NCBI GenBank assembly: GCA_025175895.1
Contig: CM046000.1
Coordinates: 64,570,720-64,634,719, forward strand
Reading direction: 5' to 3'
DNA from: Wurfbainia villosa
Lineage: Eukaryota; Streptophyta; Magnoliopsida; Zingiberales; Zingiberaceae
Length of the DNA: 64,000 nt
In this document: positions 57,479 to 64,000 of the stretch, piece after piece
Layout of the letters: each line of letters opens with the position of its first letter
How positions within the stretch are numbered: the first letter of the stretch is position 1
Program-made: the position numbers and the translations under genes
The notes under the pieces: generated by a model
Databases searched by the model: none
What the model saw: only the letters and a program-made list of their open reading frames with translations
What the model was told of the DNA's origin: nothing

Positions 57479-59110
57479 ATGGCCCATCTTGAAGGGTTTA
57501 GCACCACCCGACCTCCATTTTACAATGGAGATGACTTTCGTTACTGGAAGGGTCAGATGGAGTGCTATTTGAAAATCCAAGTCGAGATGTGGATTGTGAT
57601 GCAGACCAGGTTCACCCTTCCAACAAATGAAGACGGTAAACCCTTGGACTACAGCAAATGGACCAATACGATGAAGCATCAAGTGGAGGACGATGCTAAG
57701 GCTACCTAGATCCTGCAATGTGGATTGTCCAAAAAGGAACTCAACCGAGTCGGACCATTTATCAGTGCAAAGGACATTTGGAATAAGCTTATCAAGCTTC
57801 ACGAAGGAATGATCGATACGAAGGTATGTAAGTGTGACTTATTATTAAACAAGTTGTTTAATTTAAAAATGTAGGAACACGAGTCCACTACTCAACTCCA
57901 CGCAAGGATCCAGGACATTGTCAATGGACTACATTCAATTGGACAAAAGGTGGAGAATAGGGACATAATAAGGTACGCTTTGAATTCATTTCCTAGGACC
58001 ACTTTGTGGGTATCCATGGTTGATGCCTACAAAGTATCTAGAGATTTATCGAAAATTAAATTAGACAAGTTATTTTTCGAATTCGAGTTGCATGAACAAA
58101 CTAACACGGTCCCGCTCGAGAAAGGTGTAGCATTATTTGTAGGACAAAGAAGAAAGGCTAAGAGCAAACCACCACCCGAGTAAGAAGAAGAGTCTGAATT
58201 TGAGGGAAAACCTGAGTCTGAGTCAGAAGATGAGATGGAGGCCGAACTAGTCAACCTAGTTCGCAGGATGATCCGAAAAGAAAGGGAGCAGTCGATGAAC
58301 AAGAAACCCTCGCAAAACTACACATGCCACGAATGCAACAAGAAGGGGCACTTCAAGTCAGACTATCCAAAAGTGAAGCCAAAATGAAAGGGATCAAAGA
58401 AAGCATTTCAAGTGACTTGGGACGAAGAAGAAGAAAGCCAAGGCGTTGGCTTGGCATTCATGGCAAGACCAGTAGAGTTCGGATCAAAGTCCAAAGCCGA
58501 ATACAAATCCAACTCCGACTCTGACTCCGAAAACAATTTCGAGAAGAAGCTCAAAGTTGGCTCGAAAGAAAAGATTAAGGTCGGTCATTCTTTAATTGGT
58601 AATCTATATCATACAATTAAGTTATTAGATAACAAGTTAGCTAGGTCTGAGTCTAAGGTCGAGTCCTTGCTTGAGGAAGTTAAAATCCTCAAGCATGAGG
58701 CTACCCTAATCTCTTTGACTAGTCAAGTTCAAGAGGGAAACTCAACTCAAGTCAAACAACTTGAGGAAGAGAATTTTCTCTTGAAAGGACAAGTTCAAGA
58801 GCTCGAGGCTATGTTGGAAAGGTTCACGTTGGGATCCAAGAATCTTAACCGACTCCTTGGAACTCAACGAGCCATATATAACAGAGCCGAACTCGAATTT
58901 AGGACAAATACTATGAATAGGTCTTATATGTCAATTGTTAATCGTAGTAATCAAAGAGTCCAGGCATGGGTCCCAAAGATTTTATTGAATTCACATATAA
59001 GGACTAACAAGTATTGGATTCCCCAGGATCAAGTCCACTATGTGGATAAACCTAATTGGTTCAATGGTCTAGGGGGAGCTAGTACTAAAGTAGTATATCC
59101 GATTTCTTAG
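57479..59110 (+). pseudogene. F gag with coiled-coil extension
   Basis: One continuous frame of 544 codons from ATG at 57479, broken by four stops (57707, 57872, 58181, 58385). The N-terminal half is plant Copia gag (DUF4219/UBN2): FSTTRPPFYNGDDFRYWKGQ, IWNKLIKLHEG and LNSFPRTTLW. An acidic stretch precedes a zinc knuckle CHECNKKGHFKSDY (58325-58366), whose last Cys is Tyr. A Ser/Asp-rich part and a coiled coil follow (LLEEVKILKHE, LEEENFLLKGQVQELEAML, about 58650-58830). The C-terminal block has AWVPKILL and YWIPQDQVHYVDKP. No protease follows. Confidence 0.88.
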
Positions 59111-60259
59111 TATAATGCTACATGCTTAGCCTTTTCTAGAATGGTTAGATAGAATAAATGGTTAATCAAACTTGATAACATAATATCAAGATGTGGAGAG
59201 ATGATAATATGTTAGGGAAACAAGATCTTGTGTATCCGAGTTAGATAAGACATATCTAGCTTGGTGCACTCGACTAAGTTGAACTACCTGAAGCTACCTC
59301 ACCGTATCCTAAACTAGTTAGACCAGGGAGTAACTCTAAATGACTTAAGTGAATATTTTCTTGAATTTGGCTTTGTCTAAGGAAGTGATCGTTGTTTAGA
59401 TCAAACAATGCCCCTGTGCCTCGCTACGACCTGGAAGTCATGTTCTCGAAAGTTTACATAACGATCTAAAGGTTAAACCGAAATCTAACCCAAGTTTGAT
59501 TAATCTTCTAATCACTAAAGTTTAACCAAGTAAAAATTAGAATCATCTCACTAAAACATATAAGGTGAACATGTCTTGAGATACATAGAATGGGTGAGAT
59601 GCTAAGGACATTTTAAAATAAGAACAATATACTCTTTGAATTGATTTTAAAATCTATAAAGATACTTACTTTCTTGTATTATTGGTTGGCCAATACTATA
59701 ATCCTTAGGGTTAGCTTAGCCCCCTAAATCTTCTAGCCTCCATGTGATTGACTAAGGGGGAGAAACTAATCTTAAGGATTATGTTACTCTTTAAGGTATT
59801 TTGAAAATATACTCGTGCTTATAACTTCTAGGGTTTTGAAATCAAAATTATGTTTGAAGTAGTTTTCAAGACTTTACTTTACCAAAACTAGCAATTATAC
59901 ATCCTCTCACAAAAATAAACTAAGCGAACATTGTTGGTGAAGAGGAATAGTAAACTTAAATTTTAATGGGACATATGCTTGGATTTTATTTGAATAATAT
60001 TACATGCAAGTTTATAAATAAACCCCTATTTTATAAATAAACCCTCAATTTTTTATTTATGGAAAAGGGGGATAAGAGGGCAAAGTTAAGGGGGAGTAAA
60101 ATCTTTAAATGTCCTTTTTCAAAACTTACCTAAGGTCAAGGGGGAGGTAGCCTTGAGGGGGAGGTTTTGAAAAAGAATTTATTCATTATCGTTATTTATT
60201 TTACACTTAAATTTTTCTTAACTTTGAATCGGTTTGTCATAGATCAAAATGGGGGAGAT
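59111..60259 (+). other. F 3' non-coding region with repeated polypurine tracts
   Basis: No gene. G/A-rich tracts occur at about 59755 (AAGGGGGAGAAA), 60064 (AAAGGGGGATAAGAGGG), 60089 (AAGGGGGAG), 60138 (AAGGGGGAGG), 60158 (AGGGGGAGG) and 60249 (TGGGGGAGATT). The last adjoins the 3' LTR and is the true polypurine tract. Confidence 0.8.
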
Positions 60260-61390
60260 TGTTGGTGTAGGGGCACCAGATAATAGAACTTGGGTTTTGA
60301 TTATGGTAAAGGTTTAAAGTTATGTTCTTATTGTTATCTCATGAGCTAAATTAAGTGTGCAAGAAATGTTTAAGCTGAGCTGAAGGTCAGCGGCACCCGG
60401 AGAATCTTGAGTCGAGAAACTGTGGTGGTTGGGTGATGTCAGGAGAACCTCATGGAGTCAAGGAACCTAGGTGGAAGATCGAAAGCTAAGAGATATGTCA
60501 CAAAAGACTGGAGGTAAGTATGAGTGCGAAGAGAGTTGGTAAGGTCTGTCCTCCATACGGGGATGATCGTAGGCGGCGATCTGACTAAGACTTCCAGTGG
60601 AAGGTCTAGGTCAAGATCGGATGGTAAGAAATCATTATATTTATTATCTCTCTTTTGTATTGTGCTAACTCTGTGTTACAGTTGAATAACCTAGCTGGCA
60701 ATCGACTGCTAACTATTGGCAGTCGATTGCTGGTGTCATCAGTCGACTGATGAAGGCCATTAGTCGACTGCTATTCAAATTGTCCAGCTCGATGAAGGTC
60801 AAGATAAGATCCCCTTATCTTGGGGTGAGGTGTCCTTTTAGATCTGATCTTGATATCAATGAGATGAGGCTTAGAGAGCTATAAAAAGAGGGTTTCACCC
60901 CTTTGGCACATCAATCTTCACTCTCAAAGTGCTCCGACGATGCAATGCTTCAACAACACTGCTACGACACCGTAACGCCGACAACACGCCAAGACTTCAA
61001 GATCTTCTTCGTTGGTACCATTTTGTAGTTGCCACATCTTACTTTGGCCTTTCTACTTTTGTATTCGGGTTTTCTATTTATCGAGGTTTTCATTGCAAAG
61101 AGGAGAGGTGGGCTTGTGCCTCTTCCTTAATCTTGTGTTTTATTGTAATCATTGTCTCCTACCTCCAACGAGGAGGAGAACTATAGTGGATTGTCCCTTC
61201 GTACATAGTTAAGGATCACGAGGCCTTGGAGTAGCAATGTTTCGGTTGCGAACCAAGTAAAAAACAAAATGTGTCTCTACTCTTGCTTTATCTTTACTTT
61301 TGTTGTGCAATACTTTGGTTTTATCGACGAACGAAAAGATGGTTTTAAGCTCGCTATTCACCCCCCTCTAGCGCGCTTTCCAATCCAACA
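60260..61390 (+). repeat. 3' LTR of F (1131 bp)
   Basis: Starts TGTTGGTGTAGG, ends AATCCAACA, then TSD GGATG. Palindrome cluster at about 60706-60765 (five units), TATA box 60880-60888. Confidence 0.94.
60880..60888 (+). promoter_or_regulatory. LTR TATA box (F 3' LTR)
   Basis: TATAAAAAG in the same context as 56778-56785, GAGAGCTATAAAAAGAGGG-like surroundings. Confidence 0.65.
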
Positions 61391-62426
61391 GGATGATGTA
61401 GAAATCACTTGGGAGGAAGGGCATTAACTAGGAAAGCACTGTTGGCTGGGTACTTTTGGCCAACTCTTCATCAAAATGCAACCCGCCTGGTGTAGACTTG
61501 CCCAGCCTGTCAGAAACACAACAACAAATCAGAGCGGCCTACTGAGTTGATGAAAGCCGTGGTTGCTTCTTGCCCCTTTGATCAATGGGGAATGAACATA
61601 GTTGGCCCGATGCCTACCACCCCTTTACAAAAGAAATTCTTGTCAGTAGTGATGGATTACTTTTCCAAATGTGTGGAAGCTGAACCTTTAGCCAAGATTA
61701 TAGAAAATGCAATAATACAGTTCCTTTGGAAAAATATTATATGTCGGTATGGAGTTCCCCCGGAGGTTGGTTAGCGATAACAGATGTAAGTTCTAGGGTC
61801 GAAAAATTAGAGAGTGGTGCCAAAGTCTCAATATTCAGTAGGCCTTCACCTTGGTAGCTCATTCTCAAGCCAACGGTCAAGTTGAGGTTATTAATAGAAT
61901 TCTCATTCAAGGATTGAAGACTAAGTTGGGCGCCAAGCAAGGAAATTGGCTGGACGAGTTGCCTGGGATACTATGGGCTTACCGAACTACCCCCAAAATA
62001 GCCATGGGAAAACCCCATTTTGCCTGGTGTATGGAACTGAGGCAATCATCCCGGTGGAAGCCATTTTAAGCAGTGCCTGAGTCGAAGCGTATGAGCTAGA
62101 ATAAAACTAGATTGTGAGAAACACTGAGTTAGATCTGTTGGAAGTAAAGTGAGAGCAAACTCAAATTTGGGTTGAAGCCTACAAGCGAAGAATATAGCAA
62201 GCCTTCAAGAAAAGGGTAGTGCCCAGGAGGTTTCAAGTGGGTGACTTAGTTTTGCGCAAGGTCAACCCTTCATGAGACCCTGAAAAACTAGCCCCTAATT
62301 GGGAAGGACCTTATACACTTACGTGCCGAGTTACTGGGTCAGCGTACTATTTAAAAGATGGTGAGGGGCAAGGAGCTACCTAGGCCATGGAATGTTGTGC
62401 ACTTAAAGAATTTTCATACCATGTAA
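61391..62426 (+). pseudogene. Gypsy integrase
   Basis: Resumes after F with CRNHLGGRALTRKALLAGYFWPTLHQNA and TCPACQKHNN (zinc-binding part). Core: FDQWGMNIVGP, DYFSKCVEAEPLAKI and, after breaks at 61772-61860, NGQVEVINRILIQGLKTKLG. The first catalytic Asp of the W-G-x-D block reads Asn (61595-61597). The second Asp lies in MDYFSK and the Glu in GQVEV. The C-terminal part is frameshifted but shows FQVGDLVLRKV-like and APNWEGPY-like blocks near 62230-62310, and pol ends at about 62426. Wording fits Tat integrases. Confidence 0.87.
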
Positions 62427-62869
62427 TCGGGATACACCCATGAGAGGAATTATCTATTGCATGTTCGCTATCAATCCTCGAAAAGAAAGAATATAACTTG
62501 AATACAAGATCATGTCATCACAACCAATAGTTGTGTACAATTATGAAAAGTGAGTGCCAATGGAAACCAATCTCTCATTCCAAGAAAAAAAAGGAAATCA
62601 AAGAGCAGTGCTGAGAATAATTAATTTGTTGCAAAGTTATCATTAGCTATTCAAGAGAAGTAATGTCATTAAAATATCGTGGCATGCTAATGGAGTTATT
62701 AATTCTCAATCATTATCAAAAGGAGAAGGCATACAAGAAAGCTACAACTTAAAATGTTTAGGGGGATATCGTCTAAAGCCAATCTCCTAGTTCAAAAAAG
62801 GAGTTGGTTGATGAGTTGGAGGAAACCCTTGGTTGGAATACTATTGGATCACCTCGTTGAAACCATCCT

Positions 62870-63960
62870 GATATGTAGCTTGCATCAGAGGCCTCAAGCA
62901 TTCCTGTCGATTTTGGTCAGTTGCATGTGCATCCTGATGGAACTTTGTGCAGCGTTCCCTGTGCTCCAGAAAAGCTCAATGAGTTTGGCAGTATCATTGT
63001 GACACTTTAATTATAGCGTCAGTCAAGATAGACACGTCTTGAGATTGGGAAGTTTCACCTTGTTGAATAATTCTGGACATGTCCACTACATCCTGACATG
63101 TTGAGGTTGAAATACCTTCCACAACCTCAGTGTAGGCCCTGGTGCGAATAATTTCATTCCTCATTTGCTACAAAGAGACTTCCTGTTGGTGCATTTGAGC
63201 AAGAGCTCAGGTTCTCTCTGATATTAAAGCGGAATTGTGGCAGATCTCCCTACTTACTTTGGCTTGGAGGGTGGCTATGGTTTCTTCATCTTTTTTCTTT
63301 TGGCGTCGAAGTGTGGCTATGGTTTCTTCATCTTTTTGCTTTTGGCATAGGAGTGTGGCTATGGTTTCTTCGTCTTTTTGCTTTTGGCGCTGGAGGGTGG
63401 ATATGATTTCTGCATCCCTCCGTTGTTGGCATTGAAGGGCTGCTACGATTTCTACATCCTCCTACCTTGGGCATTGAGTTTCTAATAGTTGGTTGCGGTA
63501 TACTGCTAATTCTTGAAGCAGTAAATTTTCTCTTTCTCGGGAGGCATCACTGGTCACAAACTGCTACAAAGTCTGCTATTGAAGTTGTGCCCAATAGTGG
63601 GAGAAGGAGCAGTCTAGCTCTTGATAATTCATCATCACCTAAAGATAGCAAAGCAATAAAAGAATTATCATTAGAGATACAGGCAAGAATAACTGAGGAA
63701 GCTTACTAGCTCCAGGACATGATGCAAACTTTCCATCCGTGGTATGAGTTCCTCCAAATTGAGGATCCGCGATCTCTGGCAGATGGAGAAGATGGAGTAG
63801 AAGCAACCTGGGGAGTGAGTTCACTCATAACGGGCACAAATGGGGATGGTGCCGAAGACTGTTCCATTGGCCCGAAAGGAAGTGGAAGAATGGCTCTATA
63901 AGAGAAGGGAGGAATATCAGTGGTAAGAGGGGATGCGAAAGTAGAAGGGAAAAGAGCCAC
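62870..63960 (-). pseudogene. Antisense coiled-coil reading frame of the Gypsy element
   Basis: Minus-strand reading, in pieces: a Pro/Ser-rich N-terminus (63960-63706; MALFPSTFASPLTTDIPPF), LEELIPRMESLHHVLELV, SREREN and LLLQELAVYRNQLLE, then five 14-residue repeats of the type QKQKDEETIATLRR (63480-63271). After that come VSREICHNSALISERT and QMRNEIIRTRAYTEVVEG, fading near 62870. Stops and frame changes interrupt it. Some Tat elements are known to carry an extra antisense gene between pol and the 3' LTR, which this matches in place and orientation. Function unknown; the repeats suggest a long coiled coil. Confidence 0.6.
63271..63480. repeat. 42-bp tandem repeat x 5
   Basis: Units start GTGGCTATGGTTTCTTC or variants at 63271, 63313, 63355, 63397 and 63439, exactly 42 bp apart. 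The first three are nearly identical. 42 bp equals two heptads of coiled coil on the minus strand. Confidence 0.9.
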
Positions 63961-64000
63961 AGCTAAGGAACTTATTGAGGTGGGAGATGAAGAGGGGAAG

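Larger units (their letters stand above)
56177..61390 (+). mobile_element. Copia element F, gag-only, non-autonomous (5214 bp), TSD GGATG
   Basis: LTRs 56177-57295 and 60260-61390 (1119 and 1131 bp), starting TGTTGGTG and ending CCAACA, flanked by GGATG (56172-56176 and 61391-61395). Inserted at the start of the Gypsy integrase. The 3.0-kb interior codes for gag plus a coiled-coil extension only; there is no protease, integrase, RT or RNase H. It shares this layout and an LTR palindrome cluster with E, but the LTRs are otherwise different. Confidence 0.94.
62427..64000 (+). other. Gypsy 3' region between pol and the 3' LTR (LTR not reached)
   Basis: The first 350 bp (to about 62780) hold nothing recognisable. 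From about 62800 the minus strand shows coding-like sequence (next entry). No LTR start or polypurine tract is seen before the window ends. Confidence 0.65.

Overview
The window reads as nuclear DNA of a flowering plant from a dense nest of LTR retrotransposons. Every recognisable coding stretch is retrotransposon gag or pol (Ty1/Copia and Ty3/Gypsy). Nearly all elements have a primer-binding site matching plant initiator-Met tRNA (TGGTATCAGAGCC). I see no convincing host gene, tRNA, rRNA or CRISPR array. The species, and monocot versus dicot, cannot be told from this sequence.

The oldest layer is one plus-strand Ty3/Gypsy element of Tat type, cut into pieces at 11828-13176, 46676-46978, 53087-56176 and 61391-64000 (it runs off the right edge). 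Read across the gaps, the pieces give LTR end, PBS, gag, protease, RT, RNase H, a second RNase H, integrase and a 3' region with an antisense coiled-coil reading frame. It is dead: stops, frameshifts and altered active sites.

Insertions into it, left to right: (1) a tandem Copia array, family A-a, at 1-11827 (internal - LTR - internal - LTR). (2) A 33.5-kb composite block at 13177-46675 flanked by GTACC target-site duplications. It holds two inverted copies of Copia family C plus pieces of a small TRIM-like element D. Two further Copia elements are nested inside: A-b at 17049-26733 (TSD ATAAG; the best preserved element here) and B at 29718-39214 (TSD CAATG). (3) Minus-strand gag-only Copia element E at 46979-53081 (TSD ACTAG). 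(4) Plus-strand gag-only Copia element F at 56177-61390 (TSD GGATG).

The elements depend on each other. A-b, B and C carry the full PR-IN-RT-RNase H order. A-a, E, F and D lack some or all of pol and would need enzymes supplied by others. A-b is closest to autonomous: its pol has one in-frame stop and its gag at least one frame break. Many breaks in B, F and the Gypsy are C-to-T or G-to-A type, as expected for old methylated repeats. Other differences between near-identical copies are complex changes at CAG/CTG/CCGG/GGCC sites, which may be sequencing-consensus errors.

The most interesting points are the composite C/D block with mismatched ends and fold-back junctions, a U3 hairpin with two compensatory base-pair changes between LTR subfamilies, and clusters of the palindrome CAGTCGACTG upstream of the core promoter in two different gag-only families. 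None of this amounts to a demonstrated new system.
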